A stretch of DNA of 64,000 bases from Methanoculleus taiwanensis (GTDB lineage Archaea > Halobacteriota > Methanomicrobia > Methanomicrobiales > Methanoculleaceae): NCBI RefSeq assembly GCF_004102725.1, contig NZ_LHQS01000003.1, forward strand, positions 353,985-417,984, written 5' to 3'. A program made the translations under genes and the position numbers. A model generated the notes under the pieces. That model was not told the DNA's origin. It did no database searches and worked only from the letters and a program-made list of their open reading frames with translations. Below, piece after piece: positions 17,164-27,586 of this stretch (positions within the stretch are counted from its first letter, which is position 1; each line of letters begins with the position of its first letter).

Positions 17164-18126
17164 TTAGCTTGTCTGAGCAGCCGCAACCCGCTGTTTTCGC
17201 GGCTCCTTGCCTTCTACGGTCTCATTCTCCGGATGCGCGACCCATTCAGTATAGGATCCTTCGTAGAGCCTGACCTTCGGATACTCGAAGTACCATTTGA
17301 AGAGGATAAACTCATTCGTAGCCTCCCTGCCGGTGCCGCAGGAGCAGATGACCGTTTTGTTCCGGTCGATACCATGCTGCTCCAGGATAGCAACCACCTC
17401 GCTGTTCGGCTTGAGGAGCATGGGATTGTCGTCATCCATCAGGCTTCGCCACGGCAGACTTATCGCGCCGGGTATATGCCCGGGTTTCCGCCAGGGTCCC
17501 TGACCCTCATAGACCTTCGCGGGGCGTGCATCGAGAACCACGACATCGTCGCGATCTTTCATCTGTTTGAAGTCTTCATACCCGATCGGGTACTCGCCAC
17601 GCACCTCTGCAGTAAACCCGGACGGCTCGACCGACGGGTAATCCAGGGAGAGGCTCCGCCCCTCGTTCTTCCATTTATCAAGGCCGCCGTCGAGAACATA
17701 GACAGTGTTGTGGCCGAATTTTGCAAGCGAGTATGCCATCATGGTCTGTGCAAGGCCGTCACCCCACCCCGAGAACACTCCCTTTCCCGTGTAGACGACG
17801 ACCGGCGAGTCCGCCTCAAGCCCGACACGCCGGAACGACTCCTGCAGGCAGGCAATCGGCCCATATGATGTCGGGAACCCGTGGGCGGGTACGCGAAGAA
17901 TCCCTTCGTTTAAGTAGATCGCTCCGGGGATGTGTTCCTTGATATAGTCGTGGACGTTCGGCTGGACATCGAGTATCCGGAGGTTGCTATCCTGCAGGTG
18001 ATCCTCGACCCAGTCCGTCGTGACCAGTTTTACTTTGCCTTCCCCGGGAGGATACGGGGGGCTCTGCCTCGCGGACGTGGCTGAAAGCCGTTCCTCACCG
18101 CCGGGGGCTGTAAATTCTTTTCTCAT
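17164..18126 (-). CDS. Two-domain rhodanese (thiosulfate/mercaptopyruvate sulfurtransferase type)
   Basis: This protein of about 320 aa has two rhodanese domains. The first (about residues 30-150) carries VVVYTGKGVFSGWG where the active loop should be and has no cysteine, so it is inactive. The second (about 170-295) has VICSCGTGREAT with the catalytic cysteine. This is the usual pattern: a structural first half and a catalytic second half. The reaction is transfer of a sulfane sulfur to a thiophilic acceptor. The start is set at ATG 18126 because the TATA box at 18178-18190 predicts transcription from near 18158, which would exclude an ATG at 18168, and GAGG lies eight bases upstream of 18126. 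Confidence 0.85.
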   Translation of the reverse strand: MRKEFTAPGGEERLSATSARQSPPYPPGEGKVKLVTTDWVEDHLQDSNLRILDVQPNVHDYIKEHIPGAIYLNEGILRVPAHGFPTSYGPIACLQESFRRVGLEADSPVVVYTGKGVFSGWGDGLAQTMMAYSLAKFGHNTVYVLDGGLDKWKNEGRSLSLDYPSVEPSGFTAEVRGEYPIGYEDFKQMKDRDDVVVLDARPAKVYEGQGPWRKPGHIPGAISLPWRSLMDDDNPMLLKPNSEVVAILEQHGIDRNKTVICSCGTGREATNEFILFKWYFEYPKVRLYEGSYTEWVAHPENETVEGKEPRKQRVAAAQTS

Positions 18127-18475
18127 ACGCATAACCTCACAGTCGACGATCTCGACGGCGCTACTCATCGGTCACTGCATATATACATTATGCAGCACCG
18201 GAGATCGGTGTGGTACCGGGAGTGCGGATGGACTGGATTCCCGGATCCCTGCAGATCAGTTCGCGAATTACAAAGACCGGCGATTGGCGACGGAACTCAT
18301 ACCGGGTCAGCCCCCGGAGTGTCGTGCCGGCATCCCCGCGGGAACGTGCATTGCGCAACGCTACAACGTGAAAAATAGGACTGGACAGATAACCCGTCAT
18401 AAGGTGAGGTTCATTCAGGCGCAGTGCGAATACCGGAGAGGGGTTCGGGAGCGGGACGACGCTTCCGGAAAAACG
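18127..18475. other. Intergenic region before the rhodanese gene
   Basis: The only clear element is the minus-strand TATA box at 18178-18190. The rest is GC-rich sequence in which I see no gene, no tRNA-like T-loop and no strong repeat. Confidence 0.4.
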
Positions 18476-20872
18476 TCACCCCTTTCCCGGTAACTGTTGC
18501 AGAACCCGTTGCAGCATCGCCATTGTGTAGGGTTTCGGAAGCACACCCCGAAAGCCGTATGACTGGTACTCCGACATCACCGGATCGTGCGAATATCCGC
18601 TGGACACAATTGCCCTGACTCCGTTATCAAGAGAGAGGAGCTGTTGAACCGTTTCCTTCCCGCCAAGGCCGCCGGGGATGGTGAGATCCAGAATGACAGC
18701 ATAAAACGGGCATCCCTCCTGCATGGCCTTCCGGTACTGCTCGATCGCGTCGGTACCGCTTTTCACCGGCACCGCCTCATAGCCCAGACGGCCGAGCATG
18801 ATGGCGGTTACCTCGAGCAGCGCCTCTTCATCATCCATGAGAAGGACTCTGCCGGAACCGGACTCCGGATTGGCGTGGATCTGGTCGGCGCCTTCAGGCA
18901 CCCTCACTCCTGCCGGCAGGTAGAGCGAGACCCTCGTCCCCCGACCCACCTTTGAGTCTATGTCGATATAGCCGTCGTGCTTCCGGACTATCGAATGAGT
19001 TGAAGTGAGACCGAGGCCGGTTCCCTGCTCTTTCGTGCTGAAGAAGGGATCGAAGACTTTCGGCAGGTACTCTGCCGGTATGCCGTCACCCGAATCCTCG
19101 ATTGCAATACAGACGTACCGTCCAGGCTTCACTAACGGCAGATCGCCGTCCTCCACAACCCTGTTATCTGCACTGATCGTGATTGTTCCGCCATCCGTCA
19201 TAGCCTCACACGCATTGACAAGGAGGTCTGCAAGTGCCTGGCTTATCTGACCTTCGTCGATCTCCACGTCCCAGAGACCCTCCATAATGTGGTACGAATA
19301 CCGGATATCGGATTTCCGAAGAGTGCACTGGGCGGTATTCCGGATGATATCGGCGATCGGAAGAGTCTGTTTGACGGGCAGACCGCCCTGTGAAAACGTC
19401 AGGAGCCTTTGCGTTAGACGCTGTGCCCTGAAAAGACCCTTCTCCGCTTCACCGAGGCGATCGGAGGCGGTGCCCGGAGCAGCATCCATTCGAGCGAGGG
19501 TGAAATTCCCAAGAACCGACGTGAGAATATTGTTAAACTCGTGAGCGATACCGCCGGCAAGGGTGCCGATCGACTCGAGTTTCTGCGACGTGAGAACCTC
19601 CTCCTCATGCCTGCGCCTCTCGGTGATATCCTGCAGCGCCAGAAGAAGACCGAGCGGTTCGCTCTCACCTTTGCAGACTGTAGATACCGTAAGCGCGATT
19701 ATTCTGCGGGAGCCCTCACTTGCGATGAGGACGAGACCTTCAGTTACGGTCTCCCGATCGGCGAGATCACTATAATCTGCAAACGTCATCGGCCCGTGCG
19801 CTCCCGTTACCGTCAGCACACGCTCAATCGATCTGCCGATGGCTCTGTCCAGACGGCATCCGGTCAGGGTTTCGGCACCGGGATTCATAAGGGTGATCCT
19901 GCCGTCAGGATCGATCACGATAATGCCGTCATTGATGGAACGGAGGATTACACTGAGGAAATCCTTCTCCGCGCAGAGGGCTGATTCGGCTCTTTTTCGA
20001 TCGGCTATCTCACAGTGCAACTGCCTGTTGGCTGCGATAAGCTCGACGGTCCGTGTATGGATAACCTCCTCAAGACCGTTCCGGTACTCGTCCAGTTCAC
20101 GCTCGATGCGCCTTCTTTCGGTGACATCCTGAAAAACAAAGACAGCGCCCTGTATGCTGCCCCGCCCGTCCCGCAGGGGCGCGCCGTTCACCGAGATATC
20201 CCGTTTTGTCCCGTCTCGTGAGATCAGCACGGTCCGGTTCGGGAATACGGTAGGTCCGCGGCTCTGCGCCACCGGAGAAAAGAGGTCGAAATCCCGCTCG
20301 CCGGTCTCTTCATCGGTAACCCGGAAGATCTGGTGGAGGGGCTTAGAAAGTGCCTCATCCTGCTGCCAGCCGGTCACCTCCTCGGCAGTGGGATTAATGA
20401 CTATCACAAGTCCATCCCGGTCGGTAGCGATGACGCCGTCCCCGATGCTCCGGAGTGTCGTTGAATACCACTCTCTGCTCTCCCGGATGGTATTCTCGAG
20501 CCGGTGCCGGTACAGGGCCAGTTCGATGGTAAGGAGCAGATCCCGCTCTCCGAACGGTTTTATGAGGTAGCCAAACGGTTCGGTCTTTTTTGCCCGCTCA
20601 ACCGTCTTCATGTCGGCAAAAGCGGTCAGGTACACGACAGGTATGTTATGCCGGTCTCTGATCTCCTGTGCCGTATCGATACCGTCCATGGCGCCCCGCA
20701 GCCGTATGTCCATCAGCACGAGATCTGGACGCGTGGCAGCGGCCACACCGAGAGCATCCTCGCCGGACAGGACGACGGCGGGGACGGTATACCCCGCCCG
20801 CGTCAGTTTCTTCTCAATTGACCTGGCCACAATGGCTTCATCCTCTACTACCAGAACCGACGATGTTGTCAT
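18476..20872 (-). CDS. Hybrid histidine kinase: receiver-PAS-PAS-kinase-receiver
   Basis: This soluble 798-aa protein has a receiver domain (1-120; phospho-acceptor Asp in VLMDIRLRG, Lys in YLIKPFG), two PAS domains (about 134-255 and 295-415) separated by a coiled coil, and a HisKA domain with GGIAHEFNNILTSVLGN. An HATPase domain follows (DLLVNACEAM, DSGDGIPAEYL, GTGLGLTSTHSIV), then a C-terminal receiver (680-798; VILDLTIPGG, LPKPY). The N-terminal receiver suggests it takes phosphate from another kinase, plausibly the 1231-aa kinase whose gene it overlaps by four bases. No DNA-binding output is present. Receivers at both ends make it a phosphorelay hub. Confidence 0.9.
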   Translation of the reverse strand: MTTSSVLVVEDEAIVARSIEKKLTRAGYTVPAVVLSGEDALGVAAATRPDLVLMDIRLRGAMDGIDTAQEIRDRHNIPVVYLTAFADMKTVERAKKTEPFGYLIKPFGERDLLLTIELALYRHRLENTIRESREWYSTTLRSIGDGVIATDRDGLVIVINPTAEEVTGWQQDEALSKPLHQIFRVTDEETGERDFDLFSPVAQSRGPTVFPNRTVLISRDGTKRDISVNGAPLRDGRGSIQGAVFVFQDVTERRRIERELDEYRNGLEEVIHTRTVELIAANRQLHCEIADRKRAESALCAEKDFLSVILRSINDGIIVIDPDGRITLMNPGAETLTGCRLDRAIGRSIERVLTVTGAHGPMTFADYSDLADRETVTEGLVLIASEGSRRIIALTVSTVCKGESEPLGLLLALQDITERRRHEEEVLTSQKLESIGTLAGGIAHEFNNILTSVLGNFTLARMDAAPGTASDRLGEAEKGLFRAQRLTQRLLTFSQGGLPVKQTLPIADIIRNTAQCTLRKSDIRYSYHIMEGLWDVEIDEGQISQALADLLVNACEAMTDGGTITISADNRVVEDGDLPLVKPGRYVCIAIEDSGDGIPAEYLPKVFDPFFSTKEQGTGLGLTSTHSIVRKHDGYIDIDSKVGRGTRVSLYLPAGVRVPEGADQIHANPESGSGRVLLMDDEEALLEVTAIMLGRLGYEAVPVKSGTDAIEQYRKAMQEGCPFYAVILDLTIPGGLGGKETVQQLLSLDNGVRAIVSSGYSHDPVMSEYQSYGFRGVLPKPYTMAMLQRVLQQLPGKG

Positions 20873-23800
20873 TCCATACTCCTTCCTACTCGTTGATATT
20901 GTTCAGGAAACGTGATCTCAAACGATGTGCCAGCGTTCCGCTCGCACGTGAGCGTCCCCCCGAGTTGCCGTGAGAGGATGTTCACCAGTTCCAGCCCGAG
21001 CGATTCTGACCGGGGGACAAACGGGTCTAGTCCTTCCGGAAGCCCAATGCCGTCGTCACGGACGCAAAGAGATATCCGTGCATCTGCAGCACGGTGCATT
21101 TCAACCCCGAGCGTTCCCTTCTCCCTGCCACTGAATGCATATTTGAGAGCGTTCGAAACAAGTTCGTTGATAATGAGTCCGCATGGAATTGCGGCCTCCA
21201 GTTCAAGCGGCATGTCGTCGATCTCAACGTGAAGATCGATCTCCGCATTCACCGCATACGACGCGACCAGTTCGCCGACCAGCGTCTGAACATAGTCGGC
21301 GGCACGAATATGGGCAAAATCATCCGATTGATACAGGGTCTCATGAACAAGAGCCATCGACTTCACCCGCATCTCGCTCTCCCTGAAGATGCCGGCCATC
21401 TCCCCGTCGCCGATGGCGTATGCCTGCAGGCTCATCAGACTTGATATCACCTGCATGTTGTTCTTCACGCGGTGGTGAACCTCCTTCAGGAGAACGTCCT
21501 TCTCATGGAGAGAGCGCTCAAGCTGCTCACTATACTGTTTCAACTCGGTGACATCCCTGGCGATACCTTCCATGGCAACGAGTTTCCCGACATCATCGTA
21601 GATCGGCACGTTCCGCTGCTCCGTCCAGACAACCGATCCGTCTTTTTTCACCCAGCGAAGCACCAACGGCTCATCACATGACAATCTACCCTCCGCAAGT
21701 GCCGCAAACAGGTGACGATCATCGGGATGTACCAGTTTCAGCCCAAGATCCGGATCAGCGTAATGTTCTTCCGGCGAATAGCCGGTGAGAGCGGTTGCCG
21801 CAGGGCTCACATAGGTAAACCGGCGCTCCGGTACAAACTCGATCCGGTAAATGAGGTCGCGGGCGTTCTCCGCAAGGAGACGGAACCGCTCTTCGCTCTT
21901 ATGCAGTTCCTCCTCGGCAAGTATACGGTGCAGTGCGTTTCCCATCTGCGCAACCAGTGTTTCAAGGTCGTCGCGCACGGACTGCGGGACCTCCTCAAGG
22001 GTGTGCGAAGCGATGAAGCAGCCTCCCACAATGTGGTTCCGGCTGAATATCGGAAGCAATGCAAACGAACAAATCCCTTCGCGCCGAGTTACATCCAGCA
22101 TCGACCGGCTGACATCCTGTGAAGTGCCATAGATAGGTTTTCGGGTCTCAAATCTCTGCGCACACTCGCATCCCGGGGGGAGGGGGGAGACCATCCGAAG
22201 GTACTCATCAGAGAGGTTCACGTTCGCAACGAGCAGATAACTGCCGGTTTCCTCGTCCCTTCGGTATATCATACCGGAATCAACACCCAGCACCTGTATT
22301 GCCATTTTGAGGCAGAGCGTCATCGCCTCGCCCCAGGAGGAGACCGATGCCAGCTGCAGCCCGAAATCGCGCTGAATCCGTATCTTCTCCTCTACTGCTT
22401 TTCGTACTGTGATATCCCTGGCCACAGAGAGTACCGCAGGATTTGCGCGATACTGGATGATGCAACTGCTCAGCTCCATCGGGACGACGGAACCATCGCA
22501 CCGGATATGGGCCGTTTCAAAGAAAGCATGCCCTTGCATCAGCAGATCATCTATCCGCTCACAGACAAGCGATGCAAACTCCGGCGCATCGATATCCGCA
22601 AGCGACATCCGGAGCAGCTCCTCGCGGGAGTAGCCCAGATGCTCAACAGCGGCGCCGTTCACCTCAAGGAACCGCCCCTCAAGGTCGTGAATAAAGATGG
22701 CGTCCGCCGCATGATCAAAGAGCGTCCGGTACCGCTCCTCACTCTCACGGAGAGCCGCCTCCGCCTGTTTCAGTCCGGTGATATCCGTTGCAATCTCCAT
22801 CCGGACGAACCTTCCGTCCGTCCAGCGAATCGCCGAATCACGACACTGGTACCATCGCCCGGTGACGGTGTTCTGAAACTCCCAGAGGTGAACCCCGGCA
22901 GGATTCCCCTTACTATCGAGGAGCTGGCTGTTCGTGCAGAAGGGACAGGGGCCGGTCTGTTCGGCCCGGATCGTCTTCCAGCAGATCTGACCAACGACAT
23001 CGCCCCAGAGCTCCATGCCATACCGGTTCAGGAAAAGAACCTCCCGGGTCTCCAGATCCGCCACATAGACCAGAGCGTCGAGACTATCCATGACTGCCCT
23101 GAACCGTTCAAAGGAGCGGTTCAACTCATCCTCGGCGTTCTTCTGCTTGGTGATGTTCTCCACCATGGCAACGGCGGCCAGGGGCACTCCGTCTTCGGCA
23201 CGAACCAGGGAGATGGTCTGGCGCCCCCAGAGAAAAGAGCCGTCTTTACGGATATAGCGCTTGTCGACCTGGTAGCGGTCGCGCCTGCCTGTGACAAGCT
23301 CGGAGAAGAGCGCCAGGTCCGACCCGACATCGTCAGGGTGGACATACCAGGTAAAGCTCATTCCGGTGAGCTCGTCGGCGCTGTACCCGAGTATCTCGGA
23401 GACCATCCGATTGACCTCGACGATCCGTCCATTGAGATCGAGCCGTGCCATCCCAATCCCGGCATTGGAAAAGAGAGCCCGAAACTTTGCCTCACTCTCC
23501 CGGATCGCCTGCTGAGCTCGTATCCGCCCGGTGATGACGGTGAGATAAACGGTGAGACCATCCGGCCTAGGGTATATCCGAACCTCAAAGTGCTCACCGA
23601 GCGGCCTGTAGTATAACTCGAAAGAGAGAGACCTTTGATCCCGGAGTGCTTCCTTAAATCTATCCCACAGGATCGATTCACGCGCCCCGGGGAGCACCTC
23701 AAAGAGGCTTCGCCCGAGGATCTCTTCACGTTTCGTTCCGGTTACGCGCTCGGCCGCACGATTCCAGGAGGTCACGGTGAACCCCCTGTTCATGCTGAAG

Positions 23801-24564
23801 AAAACATCACTCAGGCTTTCGAGGATCTCGGTATTCCGCGTGTTCGAATGCCGCAGTTCTTCTTCCACCCGCTTCCGGTCGGTGATATCGACGGCAGTAC
23901 AGACGGCAGTATCGCCATGCAGAACGGAGGCCGATAAGAGAACGGTATATTCAGAGCCATCGCTGCCGATGAGTACCGTTTCGAGATCAGATACGGCAGC
24001 ATCGCTCGCCAGCCGATCGAGGAAGTTCTCAAGAGAGGGGGCATCACGCCAGATCTGCCGGAGCGTCAGGCCTTCGAGCACCCTGGGGGGGTAGCCGAGC
24101 ATGAGTGAAAAGCGCCGGTTCACATCGATGAAGGCAAGCGACCCCGTCCGTATGAGGAAGGTGCCTGCCTCGGAGATCTCGAATATGTTCTGGTAGCGCT
24201 CCTGCTCTTTCTTGAGCGTCAGAGAGAGGAGGGTTACCGTTGCGCCGATGACAATGAAGAGCACCACTCGCAGACCGGCAGTAGCGAGTGCGCCCGGGTC
24301 GGGGATGAACACGGCGTGGAGTATCAGATACAGAACTCCCACCCCGGCGGCAAACGGGACGCCCCACCGGGGATACCGGTAGGCAGCAAGGATAATCGGG
24401 ATATAAAAGAGGTGCGAATAGACGGTGGAAACGCCGGAGTACAGGAACACGGCGTTGACGGTGACGGTGGCAGCCAGGGCAAACGCGATCAGGTATACCC
24501 AGAAAAAGTGAGAGAGCGTTGTAACTCCCTCCCGCTGCTGGATTGGACGTCTCGATTCATTCAT
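20869..24564 (-). CDS. Membrane-bound multi-PAS/GAF histidine kinase
   Basis: This 1231-aa protein has an N-terminal membrane domain of about four to six helices (15-115). About six PAS domains follow between 125 and 1020, with a GAF domain at about 740-890. The kinase module is of the HisKA_2 type (LLKEVHHRVKNNMQVISSL, about 1030-1050) with an HATPase (GLIINELVSNALKYAF, VRDDGIGLPEGLD, SLGLELVNILS). The fourth PAS carries a cysteine group (ICWKTIRAEQTGPCPFC). No receiver domain is attached. It is the fourth gene of a minus-strand set and overlaps the hybrid kinase by ATGA, so the two are translationally coupled. The signal is unknown. Confidence 0.9.
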   Translation of the reverse strand: MNESRRPIQQREGVTTLSHFFWVYLIAFALAATVTVNAVFLYSGVSTVYSHLFYIPIILAAYRYPRWGVPFAAGVGVLYLILHAVFIPDPGALATAGLRVVLFIVIGATVTLLSLTLKKEQERYQNIFEISEAGTFLIRTGSLAFIDVNRRFSLMLGYPPRVLEGLTLRQIWRDAPSLENFLDRLASDAAVSDLETVLIGSDGSEYTVLLSASVLHGDTAVCTAVDITDRKRVEEELRHSNTRNTEILESLSDVFFSMNRGFTVTSWNRAAERVTGTKREEILGRSLFEVLPGARESILWDRFKEALRDQRSLSFELYYRPLGEHFEVRIYPRPDGLTVYLTVITGRIRAQQAIRESEAKFRALFSNAGIGMARLDLNGRIVEVNRMVSEILGYSADELTGMSFTWYVHPDDVGSDLALFSELVTGRRDRYQVDKRYIRKDGSFLWGRQTISLVRAEDGVPLAAVAMVENITKQKNAEDELNRSFERFRAVMDSLDALVYVADLETREVLFLNRYGMELWGDVVGQICWKTIRAEQTGPCPFCTNSQLLDSKGNPAGVHLWEFQNTVTGRWYQCRDSAIRWTDGRFVRMEIATDITGLKQAEAALRESEERYRTLFDHAADAIFIHDLEGRFLEVNGAAVEHLGYSREELLRMSLADIDAPEFASLVCERIDDLLMQGHAFFETAHIRCDGSVVPMELSSCIIQYRANPAVLSVARDITVRKAVEEKIRIQRDFGLQLASVSSWGEAMTLCLKMAIQVLGVDSGMIYRRDEETGSYLLVANVNLSDEYLRMVSPLPPGCECAQRFETRKPIYGTSQDVSRSMLDVTRREGICSFALLPIFSRNHIVGGCFIASHTLEEVPQSVRDDLETLVAQMGNALHRILAEEELHKSEERFRLLAENARDLIYRIEFVPERRFTYVSPAATALTGYSPEEHYADPDLGLKLVHPDDRHLFAALAEGRLSCDEPLVLRWVKKDGSVVWTEQRNVPIYDDVGKLVAMEGIARDVTELKQYSEQLERSLHEKDVLLKEVHHRVKNNMQVISSLMSLQAYAIGDGEMAGIFRESEMRVKSMALVHETLYQSDDFAHIRAADYVQTLVGELVASYAVNAEIDLHVEIDDMPLELEAAIPCGLIINELVSNALKYAFSGREKGTLGVEMHRAADARISLCVRDDGIGLPEGLDPFVPRSESLGLELVNILSRQLGGTLTCERNAGTSFEITFPEQYQRVGRSME

Positions 24565-24611
24565 AATATGCCGTCACACTGCCGAAACCCACCCTGCAGG
24601 GCAAGCTGCAG

Positions 24612-25097
24612 TTACAGTTTCATCTGATCAACCAGTTGTTCCTCCAGAATCTTCTGAATATCTATCCATATGACAAGGTTGCTCTGGGACTTCTTATCCG
24701 CGTTCTGGTTCTCGCCACCGAGCTTGATGATGCCCTTGACATATGCCTCATCGGAGACGGCTTTGTCCATGCACTCGATATCGGTCTCCGGAACCTGGAT
24801 GACGCTGCTCACATCGTCGACAATGATACCGACATTCGATCCGTTCGCGGCATCCGGGACAAGTACGATGATCTTCTGGGTCTCGGAACTTCCGTTGGAT
24901 TTGAGCCCGAGAACATTGCCGAGATTGATGATATTGGTGATCTCTCCCCGAAGGTTGATGATCCCTGCAATGTAGGACGGGGTTCTCGGAACCGAGGTGA
25001 TCGGCATCATCTCGACAATCTCGCGTGCGAGCTGAATGTCGAGTGCATACAGGGCACCCCCGATCTCGAACTCCACCACATCAATGGTCTTGGCCAT
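24612..25097 (-). CDS. cheW: CheW-type chemotaxis coupling protein
   Basis: This 161-aa CheW-like domain protein has DVVEFEIGGALYALDIQLAR at the start, PRTPSYIAGIINLRGEI in the middle, and GIIVDDVSSVIQVPETDIE later, all family hallmarks. CheW normally links a chemoreceptor to the kinase CheA. The chemoreceptor gene lies 12 bases upstream and a ribosome-binding site GGGGTGG precedes this ATG, so the two are co-expressed. No CheA is present in the window; the next gene is an unrelated HisKA_2 kinase. Confidence 0.9.
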   Translation of the reverse strand: MAKTIDVVEFEIGGALYALDIQLAREIVEMMPITSVPRTPSYIAGIINLRGEITNIINLGNVLGLKSNGSSETQKIIVLVPDAANGSNVGIIVDDVSSVIQVPETDIECMDKAVSDEAYVKGIIKLGGENQNADKKSQSNLVIWIDIQKILEEQLVDQMKL

Positions 25098-25109
25098 GAT
25101 CCACCCCGG

Positions 25110-27293
25110 TCAGACCTTGAATGCTTTCATGGTCTGCTTGAGCCGGCCGGCCATCGAGCTGAGTTCATGAGCGGCGCTCCCGATCTCCTCGGTCGAGGCA
25201 CTTGCCTCCTCGGCAAGGGCGGCAAGGTTCTCCACCTGTCCCTGGTTCTCCTTCAGCAGGCGGGTGCCGGCACCCATGCCGTTGACAACGTTGTTAGTGA
25301 CGTTCGCCTGGTCCTCGGTGGCCTTCGCAATCTCACCGATCCCCTGGGCGACGACCTCCGTCTCATCGATAATCTTGTTCAAAGCTTCAATCGCCTTGTT
25401 GACGCTGTTAACACCGGATCCGATCTCGCTGTGCGCTGATTTGATTGCAGCGGCAGTCTTCTCGCTGCTCGCCTGGATACCGTCGATCACCTTCTCAATA
25501 TGCTGCGTCGCACCCTTCGCCTCACCGGCGAGGTTGCGCACTTCTCCGGCGACGACCGCGAATCCGCGACCGTGCTCCCCGGCCCGTGCAGCCTCGATAG
25601 CGGCGTTCAGCGCCAGCAGATTGACCTGATTTGCTATATCGGTGATCATCCGGACGATGTTGGTGATCTCCCGCATGTGGACGTTGAGGCCTTCTATCTC
25701 CTGAACGCTCTGCTGTGCAATCCTCTCGACGGCGACCATCTTCGTATTAGCCTCGTTCCCCAGCGTCTGGGCATTTTTGCCCTGCTGCGCCGCACTGAGC
25801 GACCGTTCGAGGACTTCCTGCGAAGTGCTCGCTATCTCCTCGTTCGACGCGGAGAGATCGGCTATCTGGCGGTCGATATCCTCGATCTGGTCGAGCACCT
25901 TCTTGGAGAGATCGGCGCACCGCTGGCTGGTCAGCGCCACCTCTTCGGCGGCTTTGGCGATCTCCTCAGAACCCTTGCTCGCGTCGTTGGTGCCGACCTC
26001 GACCTGTTCGATAGCCGCATTGATCTCAAGCACGGTCTCAGAGATCTGAATGCCGATGTTGTTTAGGGCCTGCTTAAACGCCGCGAAGTCACCGGCGACC
26101 TTCAGGTCCTCGCTCACCCTCGCGGTGAAGTTACCTTTTGCGTAGGCCTCCGATATCCGCATAGCCTCGTTGATTGGGCCGACAACCGCGTCCAGCGTGG
26201 CGTTGATGCCTCCGACAACCTGGATCCATGCGCCCTCGAACTTCTTGGTATCTCCACGAGTCTCGAGTTTGCCATTTACCGCTGCCTGAGTGAGCATGCC
26301 AATCTCGCCCAGCAGCCCATACAGGACTCCGTGGCATTTGTTGACGCTGTCCTTAATCCGCGCGTAATCACCGCGGTACTCACCAGTGATCTTCTCCAGG
26401 TTGCTCCCTGCTGCAACATCCCCAATGAAATCTGCAGCAACATTCAGCGGCCCGATGACCGCATCAAGTGTGGCGTTGACGCCCTCCACGATCTTCTTGA
26501 AGTCGCCCTGGTGGAGGGTGGCATCAGCCCGCGTGTTCAGGCGTCCTTCGACACCTGCTTTGGCGAGCATGTTCGCGTCGGCAACGAGCAGGTTGACGGC
26601 ATCGATGCACTGGTTAAGGTTGTTCTTGATGACGTTGAAATCGCCGTGGTAGGTATCGGTGATCTTCTTCGGAATATCGCCCTTGCTGATCCGCTCAACG
26701 TAATCGGCGGCCACATTCAGAGGATCGATCACCGCATCGAGAATGGCGTTGATGCCCTTTGCCATAGCGAGGTAGTCACCCTCGTGGATGGCAAGCTCCG
26801 TCCGTGCAGCGAGGTTTCCCTTCCCGGCTTCGTCCGCCACGCGGAGAATGTCCTTGACGGCGCGCTTCTGACCGGTCACGTCAGGGAAGTACTCGATGGA
26901 GCCTATGATGGTGCCGTTCTTATCTTTCAGCGGGGCACCGGTGCAATCGATGATGAGATCGCCGCAGGTGTTGTCGCAACGGTTCACCCGGTCTTGGTTC
27001 ATCGCGACACGGCAGGGGCATGCAGCGGTATTGCAGTTCCCGGTCTTGTAGAGGTCGGCGCATCGCTTTCCGATGGCGTCCTGCTTCGACATCCCGAGCA
27101 GATCTGCTGCTGCCTTGTTGATGTACGTGATGATGTAGTTTGTATCGATCAGGTGCATCGGAAGATCAACCGCATCAAGCCCCTGCAGAAGCAGATGGTA
27201 TCTGTCGAGTTCCTCGCGAATTTCTTTACCTTCTTTCCAGCCCTCGGGCAGATTGCTCTCCGCCTCGAAGGTCCGCTCAAACGTGCTAGACAT
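25110..27293 (-). CDS. Soluble chemoreceptor: Cys-rich PAS, poly-HAMP array and signalling domain
   Basis: This 727-aa methyl-accepting-type protein has no membrane segment. A PAS domain (about 30-150) contains CNTAACPC and CDNTC, unusual for their cysteine density. It is followed by repeated HAMP-like units (about 150-420) with the recurring phrase [20 protein letters not shown] / [20 protein letters not shown] / [15 protein letters not shown]. The signalling domain (about 430-727) carries the conserved hairpin tip [19 protein letters not shown], which binds CheA/CheW. It is co-directional with cheW directly downstream. A GGTGA ribosome-binding site precedes the ATG. A cytoplasmic redox or metabolite signal is inferred. 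Confidence 0.9.
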   Translation of the reverse strand: MSSTFERTFEAESNLPEGWKEGKEIREELDRYHLLLQGLDAVDLPMHLIDTNYIITYINKAAADLLGMSKQDAIGKRCADLYKTGNCNTAACPCRVAMNQDRVNRCDNTCGDLIIDCTGAPLKDKNGTIIGSIEYFPDVTGQKRAVKDILRVADEAGKGNLAARTELAIHEGDYLAMAKGINAILDAVIDPLNVAADYVERISKGDIPKKITDTYHGDFNVIKNNLNQCIDAVNLLVADANMLAKAGVEGRLNTRADATLHQGDFKKIVEGVNATLDAVIGPLNVAADFIGDVAAGSNLEKITGEYRGDYARIKDSVNKCHGVLYGLLGEIGMLTQAAVNGKLETRGDTKKFEGAWIQVVGGINATLDAVVGPINEAMRISEAYAKGNFTARVSEDLKVAGDFAAFKQALNNIGIQISETVLEINAAIEQVEVGTNDASKGSEEIAKAAEEVALTSQRCADLSKKVLDQIEDIDRQIADLSASNEEIASTSQEVLERSLSAAQQGKNAQTLGNEANTKMVAVERIAQQSVQEIEGLNVHMREITNIVRMITDIANQVNLLALNAAIEAARAGEHGRGFAVVAGEVRNLAGEAKGATQHIEKVIDGIQASSEKTAAAIKSAHSEIGSGVNSVNKAIEALNKIIDETEVVAQGIGEIAKATEDQANVTNNVVNGMGAGTRLLKENQGQVENLAALAEEASASTEEIGSAAHELSSMAGRLKQTMKAFKV

Positions 27294-27306
27294 TGTTCAC
27301 CAATCC

Positions 27307-27498
27307 TCACTGTTCTCTTGAAGTTGCTCTGAGGGCTTCCTGCTCGATTAGTGCCGGGATCTTCGGCTTATCGAAAAAAATCGTCATCTCCTCAAGGAGC
27401 CCTCGCGTCACCCTGGTGAGATTGAATACGTTCAGATCTTCTGCACACACCGGTTTTCCGGAGCCGTTCAGGTTTTGCCCGATCTGCACTTTCTGCAT
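27307..27498 (-). CDS. Possible small protein heading the chemoreceptor operon
   Basis: A 63-aa frame ends 13 bases before the chemoreceptor ATG. It begins MQKVQIGQNLNGSGKPVCAE and contains FNLTRVTRGLLEEMTIFFDK. Codon use is GC-rich at third positions like its neighbours, and GGTGGTG lies about nine bases upstream of the ATG. I do not recognise a family. It could be a leader peptide or an accessory protein; it might also be chance. Confidence 0.45.
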   Translation of the reverse strand: MQKVQIGQNLNGSGKPVCAEDLNVFNLTRVTRGLLEEMTIFFDKPKIPALIEQEALRATSREQ

Positions 27499-27527
27499 GG
27501 AAGAACACCACCAACAGCAAAGCACAT

Positions 27528-27541
27528 TTGCAATGCAATGC
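27528..27541. promoter_or_regulatory. Operator-like half-site copy in the divergent promoter
   Basis: TTGCAATGCAATGC contains TGCAATGC, the same 8-mer found in both arms of the palindrome at 27587-27608. It lies in the predicted leader of the minus-strand operon. Confidence 0.45.
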
Positions 27542-27586
27542 TGATAACAGGTGATATGCAGACCGGGCAGTTAAAGCTTTTCTAAT

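Noticed and set aside
22507..23616. 369-codon open frame opposite the 1231-aa histidine kinase
   Set aside because: Shadow of the kinase gene; no domain and no ribosome-binding site.
26130..26790. Imperfect DNA repeats that might suggest tandem repeats or CRISPR
   Set aside because: They encode the repeated HAMP-like units of the chemoreceptor; no regular spacers of CRISPR type occur anywhere in the window.
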